Assembly: GCF_011516645.4 (NCBI RefSeq)
Contig: NZ_CP088285.1
Span: forward strand, 7,458,501 to 7,522,500
Direction of reading: 5' to 3'
DNA length: 64,000 bases
From: Bradyrhizobium septentrionale
Lineage (GTDB): Bacteria; Pseudomonadota; Alphaproteobacteria; Rhizobiales; Xanthobacteraceae
Part shown: positions 32,556-41,279 of the stretch, in pieces
How positions within the stretch are numbered: position 1 is the stretch's first letter
Layout of the letters: each line of letters opens with the position of its first letter
Translations under genes and position numbers: made by a program
Notes under the pieces: model-generated
The model's input: the letters and a program-made list of their open reading frames with translations, nothing else
Database searches by the model: none
What the model was told of the DNA's origin: nothing

Positions 32556-32929
32556 CGCCGGACGAGTCCCTCGACCAGCATATCCGCGCGCTCGAGGAGA
32601 ACGGCGAGACCGTCCTGGTCCGACGTTACGCCGGCGTCGGGCCGGCGCGGGCCGTCGCGAAAGAGGCGGCCGTCCTGGCGAAGGTCAAGGGCTATCAGCC
32701 GGCGGAGATCGTCGGCGAGATCCGCCAGGGCGACAGACATGTCATCCTGCTGAATGATCCCTCGGCGGCGGTGCCGGACGGCAAGGTTGCCTTGTCGACC
32801 ATGCTGCCTCTGACGGATCGAGATTTCCTGGTGATCGCCGGCGCCGAGGTCAGCATCAAGGGCGTCGACGACGCGACCAGGTGCGTCCAGGGCCAGATCA
32901 TCGCTTTCGAGATTCAGGTCCGCGGCTGA
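32552..32929 (+). CDS. Phage protein of the connector region, possible head closure
   Basis: 125 aa from GTG. Charged helix at the N-terminus, then beta-rich stretch (VALSTMLPLTDRDFLVIAGA, then EVSIKGVDDATRCVQGQIIA). The ALSTM...IKGVD pattern recalls head-closure or stopper proteins. Start/stop overlaps on both sides. Moderate support. Confidence 0.5.
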   Translation: MTPDESLDQHIRALEENGETVLVRRYAGVGPARAVAKEAAVLAKVKGYQPAEIVGEIRQGDRHVILLNDPSAAVPDGKVALSTMLPLTDRDFLVIAGAEVSIKGVDDATRCVQGQIIAFEIQVRG

Positions 32930-33219
32930 TGGGCAAGGTATTCGACGAGGCCGATTACCAGCGCAGGCTCGACGCGGCGCGCAATGGGATCTCGACCAGT
33001 GAGGAGCTCCGTTTCGTCATCACGGGCGACCTGGCCGGCCTCAACGCGCGCAAGGCGTTCCAGGAGGCGAAAGAGCGCGCGCTGCAAAAGGCGCGGGCCA
33101 AGATGCTGCAGCGTATCGACCAGGAGATGACCGATCGCGACCGCGACGGCGTTTTGCCGACAGAGGTCGAGGAGATCGTCACAGGTCCGCATGATGAGCT
33201 CGTTTCGGTCGATGGTTGA
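32929..33219 (+). CDS. Phage protein of the connector region, unknown
   Basis: 96 aa. Long charged helix (ARKAFQEAKERALQKARAKM, then LQRIDQEMTDRDRDG) with an acidic C-terminus. Overlaps the previous gene (TGATG) and the next. No family recognised; context suggests a connector or tail assembly component. Confidence 0.5.
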   Translation: MGKVFDEADYQRRLDAARNGISTSEELRFVITGDLAGLNARKAFQEAKERALQKARAKMLQRIDQEMTDRDRDGVLPTEVEEIVTGPHDELVSVDG

Positions 33220-33686
33220 TGCGCATCGTTTTCCGCTACCTGGCGATGCAGGACATCGTCGATTTCGCGATCGAGACGCTGCGACAGCGATCGCCGGTCG
33301 GATCTGTCGACGATCCGCATCCCGGTCTCTACCGGGATAGTCACACGGTTTTCCTAAGTGGTCATGTCGTCAGCGACGTTTCGGCTTTTCGGCGCGGCGA
33401 CCAGATCAATATCTCCAACCCGGTCCCTTACGCGCGCAAGATCGAGATCGGCCGGATGAAAATGAAGGTCGAGCCGAAGGTCTATCAGGAAACCGCGCTG
33501 CTGGTCGCGGCGCGGTTCGGCAATCGCGCCGCAGTGAAATTTACGTTCATGCCGGTCCGGTTCGGCGACGTCGCGGCCTATGCCGCGTTCTCGCAGCAGA
33601 TCAAGGCCGGCCGGCGCCGCATGTCGGACAAGGCGCGCCAGGACTGGCTCGTCCGGCAGCCGGCCCTCGAGATCCGGGCACGCTAG
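33219..33686 (+). CDS. Tail completion protein, HK97 gp10-like
   Basis: 155 aa. The middle contains SNPVPYARKIEIGRMKMKVE and the ending RFGNRAAVKFTFMPVRFGD, resembling the HK97 gp10 family, whose core is a NPVPYAxxxExG motif. These proteins help form the tail-to-head joining complex. ATG at 33219 preferred over TTG at 33216. Confidence 0.7.
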   Translation: MRIVFRYLAMQDIVDFAIETLRQRSPVGSVDDPHPGLYRDSHTVFLSGHVVSDVSAFRRGDQINISNPVPYARKIEIGRMKMKVEPKVYQETALLVAARFGNRAAVKFTFMPVRFGDVAAYAAFSQQIKAGRRRMSDKARQDWLVRQPALEIRAR

Positions 33687-33697
33687 AGGTTATTCCC

Positions 33698-34153
33698 ATG
33701 GCTGATTATGCCGGCGCCGTCGCAGCGATGCGCGCGCGCTATGTAGACGGGTTCATGGCGGCGCCGAGCTCGTTCCAGAATGAAGATCCGCCGCAGACGC
33801 CCTGGCCGCCGCAGGGCGCGCCCTGGTGCTATTTCGAGGTCGTCGAGACCTTGCGGCGCAAGCGCGGCGTCGGCACGCCTGGCAATCAAACCTGGCTCGT
33901 TACTGGCAACATCTTCGTGCATGTGTTCGTGCCGAAGGGCTACGGGTTCGCCGCGCATCTCGCGCTCGCCGGCCAGGCCGGCGACCTGTTCAAAGACGCG
34001 ACGTTCTACAACGCCGAGCCTGGCGCTTGCGTGCGCTGCTGGGGCGAGAACGGCGAGGGGCCGACCGTCCAGGGCGGCGACGGCGCCTCCGACGACGGCA
34101 ACTGGTTCGGCCTGGTTGTCGTGATTCCTTTCCAGTTCTTTTTCATCGGCTGA
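33698..34153 (+). CDS. Tail terminator-like protein
   Basis: 151 aa. Starts MADYAGAVAAMRARYVDGFM; typical tail-terminator features are WCYFEVVETLRRKRGVGTPG, NIFVHVFVPKGYG and the closing VVVIPFQFFFIG. The protein caps the growing tail tube and joins it to the head. Sits directly before the tube gene, the normal order. Confidence 0.7.
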   Translation: MADYAGAVAAMRARYVDGFMAAPSSFQNEDPPQTPWPPQGAPWCYFEVVETLRRKRGVGTPGNQTWLVTGNIFVHVFVPKGYGFAAHLALAGQAGDLFKDATFYNAEPGACVRCWGENGEGPTVQGGDGASDDGNWFGLVVVIPFQFFFIG

Positions 34154-34174
34154 TCCAAACAGGAGACTGATCGC

Positions 34175-35401
34175 ATGGTCTATCAAAGCAATTCTGCCGG
34201 CCGCATCGCCTATAAGGCGCAGGCTGGCCTCGGCCAGATCGCCGCGGGCGGCGCCGGCGCTACTGTGCTGCCGATCTCCGGCGGTGCAGGTGCCAAGCTG
34301 TCGAAAGCTGCGACGGAATCGCAGACGATCCGTAACGACGGCATGTCGATCCGCGGCCGGCACGGCACGCAGAAAACCTCGTCGAGCTACAACGCCGAAA
34401 TGTGGCTCGGCTCGCATGACGCGATCCTCGAGGCGATCATGCGCGGCACGTGGGATGCGACGGCGCTCAGCAAGACGCAGGCCGATTTCACGTCATTGAC
34501 GACGGTCGCGGACGGCATTGTTTTCGCCAGCGGCTCGCCGATCGATATGGGCTTCAAGGTCGGCGATATCATCCGCGCGACCAATCTACCGGACGCAGGC
34601 AACAATGGCCGCAATCTGCGGATCTCGGCGCTGTCCTCGACCAAGATCACGGTGCCGGAGACGCTGGTCGTCAATGCGGCGCCGGATACGAATTGCACGA
34701 TCGCGCGGCCAGGCAAGCGCCTGGTCAACCCGGCCGCACTGGTCCGCCGCTATTTCGGGATCGAGGAATTCGAGAGCGACATCGGCAAGTCGACGGTCCT
34801 CGACGATTTCGTCTGGGGCACGGGCAAATTCTCGATGGCGCCGAACGGAATCATCACGTTCGATCCCGGCGGCATCGGGACCGGCAAGATCCGGCCGTTG
34901 AATGCCGGCGTCCCGTATTTCACTGATCCGCAAGGCACCAACGGCACGCCGTTCGCCGTCGTCGACGCAACCATCCGCCTCGGCGGCGTCGACCTGGTCG
35001 AGCTGACGTCGTTCGATCTGTCGCTCGATATCCAGCCGAGCGCGCCGGATGCGTTCGGCTCTGGCAACATCAAGTATGCGCCGGACGTGTTCACTGGCCC
35101 GCTGCGGGTGTCGCTCAACCTGACCATGCTGCGCAAGGATCTGCAGCTGTTGACCGATTTCGTCAGCGAAACGCAGTATTCCCTCAACATCCTGGCCGTC
35201 GACAACATGAGCGAGCCGAGAGACTTCATGTCGATCACGGTGCCGAATTTCACGCTCGGCGGCGTCGATCCCTCGGCACTCTCCAAGCAGGGCGGCGGTC
35301 GCACGCAGACGATCACGATCCCGCCCGCGCTGGTCGGCATCGATACCTCGGCGACCGGCAATAACAGCATGATCTCGTTTCAGACCACTGCTGCAGCGTA
35401 G
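34175..35401 (+). CDS. Phage tail tube protein
   Basis: 408 aa. The start (MVYQSNSAGRIAYKAQAGLG) and the repeating beta patterns, such as DDFVWGTGKFSMAPNGIITF and SLDIQPSAPDAFGSGNIKYA, match the long type of siphoviral tail tube (major tail) proteins found in alphaproteobacterial phages. Longer than lambda gpV (246 aa), probably because of an extra domain. A stem-loop follows the stop. Confidence 0.85.
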   Translation: MVYQSNSAGRIAYKAQAGLGQIAAGGAGATVLPISGGAGAKLSKAATESQTIRNDGMSIRGRHGTQKTSSSYNAEMWLGSHDAILEAIMRGTWDATALSKTQADFTSLTTVADGIVFASGSPIDMGFKVGDIIRATNLPDAGNNGRNLRISALSSTKITVPETLVVNAAPDTNCTIARPGKRLVNPAALVRRYFGIEEFESDIGKSTVLDDFVWGTGKFSMAPNGIITFDPGGIGTGKIRPLNAGVPYFTDPQGTNGTPFAVVDATIRLGGVDLVELTSFDLSLDIQPSAPDAFGSGNIKYAPDVFTGPLRVSLNLTMLRKDLQLLTDFVSETQYSLNILAVDNMSEPRDFMSITVPNFTLGGVDPSALSKQGGGRTQTITIPPALVGIDTSATGNNSMISFQTTAAA

Positions 35402-35454
35402 CGTTTTGAGTGATCGGCGCCGACAGAGGCCGATGGAATGTTCTCGCGAGAACC

Positions 35455-35482
35455 GGCCGCAGGGTTGTCGGACCCTGCGGCC
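35455..35482 (+). terminator. Stem-loop after the tail tube gene
   Basis: GGCCGCAGGGT, six-base loop, ACCCTGCGGCC: perfect 11-bp stem, 27 bp upstream of the next gene and followed by AACCTTTCC. Weak T tract; may act as a partial terminator or 3' end stabiliser for the abundant tube mRNA. Confidence 0.6.
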
Positions 35483-35508
35483 AACCTTTCCGACAAAAGG
35501 CACCCGAC

Positions 35509-35970
35509 ATGACTGAATCAACTGCAATCCTCGATCTCTCCGCGCATTTGCCGGTCGACACGTTCCGGCTGCAGATCCGCAAGCCTGGCACGGATACGCC
35601 GCTCGGTTGGGCGATCGATCTCGCCGGGCCTGCGCATCCGCAGACGATCGCGCTCAACAATGAATCGACCCGCGACGCGATCGAAAAGGAGAAGGCGATC
35701 GAGTTCGCGCAGGTCAATGGCCGCAAGTGGAAAACCGAGGATGAGACGGTCGCCGATCGGCGCCGGCAGAACGTGACAAAGGTTTGCCGGCGCATCGTGG
35801 GATGGTCGCCAAATCCGACCTTCAGGACGGTTTCGCCAGATCCGATCCCGTTCTCGATCGAGAGTGCCGTCGACCTGTTCCTGCGGCCGGAGCTCGGCAG
35901 CTTCTTTGTCCAGGTGACTGACTACCTGACGAGCGAGCGGGCTTTTACGAGGCCCTCAAGTCAGACTTGA
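35509..35970 (+). CDS. Tail assembly chaperone (gpG-like)
   Basis: 153 aa. Opening MTESTAILDLSAHLPVDTFR, a fold of tail tube-associated chaperones; it lies between the tube and the tape measure genes, the fixed place for gpG. Its end overlaps the downstream frame: TTTT at 35943-35946 could allow a -1 slip so that the downstream frame is fused (gpGT), and the next gene also begins by a TTGA overlap. Confidence 0.75.
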   Translation: MTESTAILDLSAHLPVDTFRLQIRKPGTDTPLGWAIDLAGPAHPQTIALNNESTRDAIEKEKAIEFAQVNGRKWKTEDETVADRRRQNVTKVCRRIVGWSPNPTFRTVSPDPIPFSIESAVDLFLRPELGSFFVQVTDYLTSERAFTRPSSQT

Positions 35971-36332
35971 GGGCATTCGCCGAGCGCAGCTTTCTGCTGT
36001 CCTCGAGAGCCGGCGACGCCGGCGAGACCTATCGGCAGGTCCTCGAGGGCCTCGTCCTGCGAACGCGAGATCCAAAGCGGAGGGCCGAGCGGGAAGCGAT
36101 CCTGACGGTCCCGCCGATTCCGCGAGCGCTGAGCTACCTCTGGCGCATCTATGACCGGCTGCGCCGGCGCAAGGGCGGCAATGGCTTCGCGCTGTCGCCG
36201 ATCGAATGGCAGGACATCGACGCTTTCCTGCGTCGGACACAAACCGACCTGGCTCCGTGGGAGCTCGAGATCCTCGAAATGCTCGATGATCTCTATCTGG
36301 TCGATTACTCAAAACTGCAGACGGAGGAGTGA
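35967..36332 (+). CDS. Tail assembly chaperone, gpT-like domain
   Basis: 121 aa from TTG (TTGA overlapping the upstream stop); or, by frameshift at 35943, a C-terminal extension of the upstream gene (reading FYEALKSDLRAFAERSFLLS). Helical and charged with SPIEWQDIDAFLRRTQTDLA and WELEILEMLDDLYL. Position and overlap fit the G/GT pair needed to assemble the tube around the tape measure. Confidence 0.7.
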   Translation: MRAFAERSFLLSSRAGDAGETYRQVLEGLVLRTRDPKRRAEREAILTVPPIPRALSYLWRIYDRLRRRKGGNGFALSPIEWQDIDAFLRRTQTDLAPWELEILEMLDDLYLVDYSKLQTEE

Positions 36333-38548
36333 TGGCCGACCAGGTCGTGACCGAGCTCGTCATCGATGCGAACACGCAGGGCGCATCCGATTACCAGCGG
36401 GCGATGGACAGCGCCGCCGGCGCCGCGCAGCGCGGCACGGACGCGGCTACCGGCTTTAACGTCGGCCTGGTCGCGCTCGGCGCCGGCGCTATCGCGGCGG
36501 CGGCCACGGTCAACAAGGCGCTGGACTATATCGTCAGCTTCAACAAGTCGCTGGCCGACCTGTCCTCGCTCGCCGATCGCGTCGGGCTTTCGCTCAAGGA
36601 TCTGCAGGGTATCCAGTTCGGCGGCCAGATCGCCGGGCTGACCGAAAGCCAGATCAATGCGGGGCTGGAAAAGTCGGCGCAGCTGCTCAACGACGCGCAG
36701 CGCAACGCTAATTCGCTGTCGAAAGAGTTCGATGCCAACGGCATCAGCCTGCGCAATGCTAACGGGCAGCTGATTAGCCAGAACCAGCTGCTGCAGATCG
36801 CCGCCGACCTGGTCAGCCGTGCGCGCAGTCCGCAGGACGCGATCGCGATCGCGCAGATGCTTGGCTTTACCAAGGAATGGGTGCCGCTGCTGCAGCAGGG
36901 TGCAGGCGCGATGGCGGATATCGGCAACCAGGCGCAGGCTGCCGGCGCCGTCATCGACGACGAGACGGTCAAGCGCGCCTCCGATTTCGATGCGGAGTGG
37001 CGCAAGAGCTCGATCCAGTGGTCGCTCTACATGAAAGAGGCTGCCGCAGGCCTGCTGCCGGTCATGGATGACCTGATCGAACGGGCCGCCAAGTTCTTTA
37101 AGTCGCTCGACCGTGACTCGATCGAGAAGGCCGCAAGCGAGCAGCTCAGCGCTTTGTCCAACAGTGTCGGCGGTCCTAACGCAGATCAAACGGTCGGGCT
37201 TAGGATCGATATCACGCCGGAGGCAAAACAGGCGGTCGACGAGCTCTCGAATGCCGGCTCGCTGTGGGACGGCTGGGTTAAGCTGCTCGGCATCGTTTCC
37301 GCCAACCAGCCGTTAGCCAACATCAGGACGCTCTCGCCTGATGAGATCAAGTGGTACGCCGGGACCGGCTCCTCGATCTCCGACACAAGCAACGCGCAGA
37401 GCGATTGGGCCTGGCAGAACCAGGCTGCATCGCTCAAGTCGATGCAGGCAGGCCTGAACGGCCTGCAGTTCGGTTCGCGGTCTAACGTCGCATCGAAGGA
37501 CACGGCGGATGATCCGGTCGATCGCGCGATCAATACGCTGCGTCGTCATACCGAGACGCAGGAGGCCGATACCAGGGCAGTCGGCCTCGGCGATGCCGCG
37601 CTCGCGGCCTTCCGCGCGACGGCCGCCGAGACCTCGGCAGTGCAGGCCAACGGCGGTAAGGAAACCGCCGACCAGGCGGCGCGGTTCGCAGATCTGCGCG
37701 ATCGCGCCGCGGAGGCTGCCGACGCCCTGGCGCGCGCCAAGGTGAGCTCGCAGATCGATTTCAGCAGTAAGACGGCGTTCCTGTCCTCCGACGACGTCGC
37801 GATCGCGACGCAGCTCAAGGGGATCTATGGAAACGACGTTCCGGCGGCGCTGGATAGCACCTATGCCGCTGCGATCCGGACCAACAGTGCCTTTAAGGGG
37901 ATCTCGGGGGCGATCGAGAGCGACCTGGTCAACGGCCTGGCCGATATCACGACGGGCGCCAAGTCGGCCGGCCAGGGCTTTGCCGACATGTCGAACCAGA
38001 TCATCCGCGCGATCGAGCAGATGATTATCAAGATCACGATCGTCGAGCCGCTGATGCGATCGCTACAGTCGGCGGCCGGCGGCCTCGGCGGGTTTTCGAT
38101 CGGCGGCGCGTCCGCCGGCGGCGCATCGTCGACCGGCTTTACTGGCGGCCTCGGCGGCCTCTACCACACGGGCGGCATCATTGGTTCGGAGCCGACGTCG
38201 ATGCGCTACATTCATTCGGCGTATTTCGAGGACGCGAAGCGTTTCCATAGCGGCGGCATCGCCGGCAACGAGGTCCCGATCATCGCGCAGCGCGGCGAGG
38301 GCGTCTTTACGCCTGGCCAGATGGCTGCGCTCGGAGCTGCCGCCGGCGCCGGCGGCGGCCGTTCGCCGCAAGTCACTATCAACAATTACACGGATGCCGC
38401 GCCGAGCGTCGAGCAGGCGCCGAACGGCGACATCACGGTAACACTGCGCAAGATGGTCGACGGCGCTGTCGGCGACTCGCTGTCGACCGGCACTGGCCGG
38501 CGCGTGCTCGGCGACCAGTACGGCGTCAAACCGTTCACGGGGCAATAA
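36332..38548 (+). CDS. Phage tail tape measure protein
   Basis: 738 aa. N-terminal tape-measure pattern (VTELVIDANTQGASDYQRAM, DSAAGAAQRGTDAATGFN) then a hydrophobic helix (GAGAIAAAATVNKALDYIV), long helical region and C-terminal transmembrane-like Gly/Ser-rich segment (LMRSLQSAAGGLGGFSIGGA) as usual, and GEGVFTPGQMAALGAAAG near the end. Length would correspond to a tail of roughly 100 nm (1.5 angstrom per residue), typical of a moderate siphovirus. TGATG overlap upstream. Confidence 0.92.
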   Translation: MADQVVTELVIDANTQGASDYQRAMDSAAGAAQRGTDAATGFNVGLVALGAGAIAAAATVNKALDYIVSFNKSLADLSSLADRVGLSLKDLQGIQFGGQIAGLTESQINAGLEKSAQLLNDAQRNANSLSKEFDANGISLRNANGQLISQNQLLQIAADLVSRARSPQDAIAIAQMLGFTKEWVPLLQQGAGAMADIGNQAQAAGAVIDDETVKRASDFDAEWRKSSIQWSLYMKEAAAGLLPVMDDLIERAAKFFKSLDRDSIEKAASEQLSALSNSVGGPNADQTVGLRIDITPEAKQAVDELSNAGSLWDGWVKLLGIVSANQPLANIRTLSPDEIKWYAGTGSSISDTSNAQSDWAWQNQAASLKSMQAGLNGLQFGSRSNVASKDTADDPVDRAINTLRRHTETQEADTRAVGLGDAALAAFRATAAETSAVQANGGKETADQAARFADLRDRAAEAADALARAKVSSQIDFSSKTAFLSSDDVAIATQLKGIYGNDVPAALDSTYAAAIRTNSAFKGISGAIESDLVNGLADITTGAKSAGQGFADMSNQIIRAIEQMIIKITIVEPLMRSLQSAAGGLGGFSIGGASAGGASSTGFTGGLGGLYHTGGIIGSEPTSMRYIHSAYFEDAKRFHSGGIAGNEVPIIAQRGEGVFTPGQMAALGAAAGAGGGRSPQVTINNYTDAAPSVEQAPNGDITVTLRKMVDGAVGDSLSTGTGRRVLGDQYGVKPFTGQ

Positions 38549-38551
38549 GCG

Positions 38552-38923
38552 ATGGCCTTGCCGGCATTTCCGATCGCAAACGCCGTCATCCTCAAAGACG
38601 GCTTCAATCTGCAGCGCTCGCGAGATCCCATCGCGACCGATATGGAGCAGGGCAACACGCGGCAGCGTGCGCGGCCTGGCGACAATGTCGGCACGGTGAC
38701 GCAGACGGTGCGTTTCTATGCGGCCGATTATGACGCTTTCGTCGAGTGGGTTAAGACGACGCTCAATCTCGGAACGGCGCGTTTCACCATTGATGTTTGG
38801 CTCGGAACGTCCCTGGCGAACAAGGTCTGCCAGTTTATCAAGCCGGGCACGACGCTCGTCGCCAGCTGGCCTAATCCGGGCCAGGTCGACGTCCGCATGA
38901 CGCTCCGGGTTTACGACGTCTAG
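38552..38923 (+). CDS. Phage distal tail protein, minor
   Basis: 123 aa. Beta-rich with RFYAADYDAFVEWVKTTLNL and SWPNPGQVDVRMTLRVYDV. Matches a small minor tail protein always found just after the tape measure in this phage type. Separated from it by 3 bp and followed by the DUF1833-like gene after 2 bp. Confidence 0.65.
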   Translation: MALPAFPIANAVILKDGFNLQRSRDPIATDMEQGNTRQRARPGDNVGTVTQTVRFYAADYDAFVEWVKTTLNLGTARFTIDVWLGTSLANKVCQFIKPGTTLVASWPNPGQVDVRMTLRVYDV

Positions 38924-38925
38924 CC

Positions 38926-39450
38926 ATGCCGACGCACAATGAAGCGCTGCTCGAGGCCTATGCCTCATGTCCACCTAGCGCGCGGATCTACTACACGCTC
39001 GAGCTCTGGCAGTCGTCATTCGATCAGCCGGCGCGGGTCGTCGCCAATGTCGGCGATGATATGGCCTTTGGGCTCGAGGCTGGTGCGCCGCGCAACGCCG
39101 GCGAGGCCGCGACATTCATCGCTTGCCCTTTCGAGGCCGGCTATCCGGAGCAAAAGGAAGGCCAGCCGCCGTCGACGACGATCAAGATCGACAACGTCAA
39201 CCGCGAGCTGGTGCCAAAGATCCGCGCGGCGCAGGGGACGCGGGAATATATCCAGGTGCTCTATCGCGAGTATCTCGGCAGCGACCTGACCGAGCCGGCC
39301 TATGGGCCGATCGAATTCGAGCTGCGCAGTGTGCAGATGGTCGGGGCGTCGCTGACCGGAACGGTCATGGTGAAAAACCTGCAGAACAAGCGGTTTCCGC
39401 GCATCACCAAGAATTATGATTATGTGCAGTTTCCATCCTTACTGGCTTAA
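38926..39450 (+). CDS. DUF1833-like distal tail protein
   Basis: 174 aa. Typical features: YYTLELWQSSFDQPARVVAN, PPSTTIKIDNVNRELVPKIR and TREYIQVLYREYLGSDLTEP, ending in NYDYVQFPSLLA. DUF1833 proteins precede the NlpC/P60 peptidase and tail-tip genes in many phages. Here the peptidase gene comes only after a 1.4-kb cassette inserted directly after this gene's stop. Confidence 0.75.
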   Translation: MPTHNEALLEAYASCPPSARIYYTLELWQSSFDQPARVVANVGDDMAFGLEAGAPRNAGEAATFIACPFEAGYPEQKEGQPPSTTIKIDNVNRELVPKIRAAQGTREYIQVLYREYLGSDLTEPAYGPIEFELRSVQMVGASLTGTVMVKNLQNKRFPRITKNYDYVQFPSLLA

Positions 39451-39649
39451 GGTGCCGAAGTCCGCTTTAGCTTCACAAAGCGACCTTGCACAAGGTATCG
39501 TCGAATGTCAGCCTTGGGCCACTTCCGGACTCATGCACCTTAAACAAGGACTCACTCGATCGGCAGGCCTTGGTGGCTATCGAACGGTCCCAGTCAGTAA
39601 TTGCACCCTTTGGAGCGGTTCAACGCAACCGGGGAAGCGGCTTTCCACC

Positions 39650-39841
39650 CTAAGCTCCCCTGCCATCCTGTTTGCCGATCACGCAGCGCCATGCCGCAAG
39701 GCGTTCGGCCGGGTGCTCCTTCATCCACGCAGCGAGTTGCGGCGCACCCATCAGACAGGACTGCATCGAGACGTCGGCGAAGTCTGAGGTGGTAACGGTC
39801 TGCTCGTGGCAATTTGCCGGAGAGGAGAGCTTGCAGAGCAC
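39650..39841 (-). CDS. Cargo: small conserved protein
   Basis: 63 aa from GTG (MLCKLSSPANCHEQTVTTSD, then FADVSMQSCLMGAPQLAAWM). I recognise it as a small Bradyrhizobium-type protein with the SPANCHEQTV...CLMGAPQLAxWMKEHPAERLxxWRC pattern. Relatives seem to start a few residues earlier (KIIAVLC), where this copy has ATC instead of a start codon, so the start is uncertain. Leftward. Confidence 0.5.
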   Translation of the reverse strand: MLCKLSSPANCHEQTVTTSDFADVSMQSCLMGAPQLAAWMKEHPAERLAAWRCVIGKQDGRGA

Positions 39842-39855
39842 GGCGATGATCTTGA

Positions 39856-40317
39856 TTACGGCTGGAGAGCCCCATCGCTGCGATGAGCATTTGCCCGGAT
39901 GATCTTGATGGCCTTGGCCACCGTGCGCGGATTCAGGCCTAGCGCGCGGATCACTTCCTTCTTCTTGCAGCCGAGGTTGCATTCGAGGTAGCCGCGCACA
40001 CGCTCGACGTTGAATGCCTCCAGCTCCTTGGAGCCGGGGCGCAGGTTCAGCGCTTCAATGGTACAGAATTCGGGGGACATGTTTGAAGCGGCCCACCCGG
40101 TCATGCACGCCATTCGACGTTCAGCGCTAGCAGCCGATCGGGCGAATGCTTTGGCCGCATCAACATGCGAAGCAGCCTTCTCAGCTCGCCGCTCGTAGTC
40201 GTCGGCAAGGGCCTTGAGCTGACCCGCACTCGCTGAGTCGGTCATGGTTTGGGCTGCGCGGAGCAAAGTCCATGCTGTCTCTAAATATGCCTTGCCTCGC
40301 TGTGAGACCTCGACCAT
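39856..40317 (-). CDS. Cargo: helical protein with C-terminal HTH-like segment
   Basis: 153 aa (MVEVSQRGKAYLETAWTLLR). The N-terminal half is helical and Ala-rich (ADDYERRAEKAASHVDAAKA). Near the end, LECNLGCKKKEVIRALGLNP, then RTVAKAIKIIRA, resembles a helix-turn-helix. ATG overlaps the stop of the zinc-finger gene by one base (TGATG), so the two are coupled. Function unknown; possibly a regulator of its own cassette. Confidence 0.55.
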   Translation of the reverse strand: MVEVSQRGKAYLETAWTLLRAAQTMTDSASAGQLKALADDYERRAEKAASHVDAAKAFARSAASAERRMACMTGWAASNMSPEFCTIEALNLRPGSKELEAFNVERVRGYLECNLGCKKKEVIRALGLNPRTVAKAIKIIRANAHRSDGALQP

Positions 40318-40538
40318 CACAAAGTCCTCGCGCGGTGCTCTAGCAGCTGGTTGAAGGTGATCCGGAGCCAACCCACCCAATTGCGGTCACTTTCCCTGCG
40401 AGCTCTGAAGCGATCGGCGCACTTCTTGGAACAAAGAGGTGTTCGCCACGAGTAGTGCCGGACGAGACCGAACTTGCCATCACAAACTGCGCATCGTGCG
40501 GCACTGCCAGATTTAATGCTTTCGGAGCAGTTGAGCAT
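40317..40538 (-). CDS. Cargo: small zinc-finger protein
   Basis: 73 aa with CAVC...CSKKC (four cysteines about 16-20 residues apart), a likely zinc knuckle, followed by DRFRARRESDRNWVGW. Common in Bradyrhizobium, often next to a regulator-like gene. Starts the leftward pair; stop overlaps the next gene (TGATG). Confidence 0.6.
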   Translation of the reverse strand: MLNCSESIKSGSAARCAVCDGKFGLVRHYSWRTPLCSKKCADRFRARRESDRNWVGWLRITFNQLLEHRARTL

Positions 40539-40847
40539 TGTAGTCTCCTCTTGGCCTTATCGCAGCTGTTCGTCGATCATCCTTTTTCACTGTCGCACTT
40601 GATGAGCCTGTGCGCCGTTCCAAACGCATGCAGCCTAAGACGATCACGATCAACAGCTCAACTGAACGTAGGTAATCGTCCGGCATCTAGAGGGGTGAAC
40701 GGAACGATACGAAGGTTTAGGGCGCCCCCCGTTTCCGCAATGGTCCAAAAGCCGCCCATGGCGGTCAAGCTGACCGACGTCCGCTCTTTCTCAATGAGCT
40801 GACCTACGTCGAGTTATCCGCCCAGTCGTTTGGAAGGAAACGGGCTC
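40539..40847. other. Right end of the tail-module cassette, no gene seen
   Basis: 309 bp of lower GC sequence without a supported gene; a 115-codon forward frame (40455-40802) overlaps the zinc-finger gene and has no domain. It ends with GGAAGGAAA, the ribosome site of the peptidase gene. The segment from 40790 (CTCAATGAGCTGACC) may be the restored phage junction. Confidence 0.4.
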
Positions 40848-41279
40848 TTGTCTATTGATCGTTCGTCATTCCTGTCGCCGCTGATCGGCGAGCTATGGGC
40901 CTGGCAGTCCCGCAACTGCTGGGATTTCGCCTGCCATGTGCAGCGCGAGCTGTTCGGCCGCGAGCTGCCACAAATCGCGGTGCCGGCGGATTTCAGCAGG
41001 CGTTGGGTGCTCGAGGAGTTCGCCGGCCATCCGGAGCGCGCGCGCTGGCGCCCGGTGCCGGACGGTCCTGGCGGCCTGGTGATGGCCGCTGACGGCGCCC
41101 TGGTCCTGATGGCCCATGCGCGGTTTCCCGCGCATATCGGCGTCTGGCTGCGCCAGGAGGGCCGGGTGATCCATTGCGATAGCCAGGCCGGCGTCGCCTG
41201 CGAAACCGTCCTGGCGCTGCGCCAGGTCGGTTGGAAAAACCTTATGTTCTTCGAGCCGGTGACATGCACGGATCTGTGA
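40848..41279 (+). CDS. NlpC/P60-like tail peptidase
   Basis: 143 aa from a TTG start preceded by GGAAGGAAA. Catalytic Cys24 in the NCWDFACHVQRELFG motif and a downstream His in ARFPAHIGVWL fit the NlpC/P60 fold of tail-tip peptidases (as in lambda gpK) that open peptidoglycan on infection. Its upstream neighbours are cassette genes; the first codons adjoin the cassette border. Confidence 0.75.
   Translation: MSIDRSSFLSPLIGELWAWQSRNCWDFACHVQRELFGRELPQIAVPADFSRRWVLEEFAGHPERARWRPVPDGPGGLVMAADGALVLMAHARFPAHIGVWLRQEGRVIHCDSQAGVACETVLALRQVGWKNLMFFEPVTCTDL

Noticed and set aside
40455..40802. 115-codon plus frame in the tail cassette
   Set aside because: Overlaps the better-supported zinc-finger gene on the other strand and shows no domain or ribosome site.
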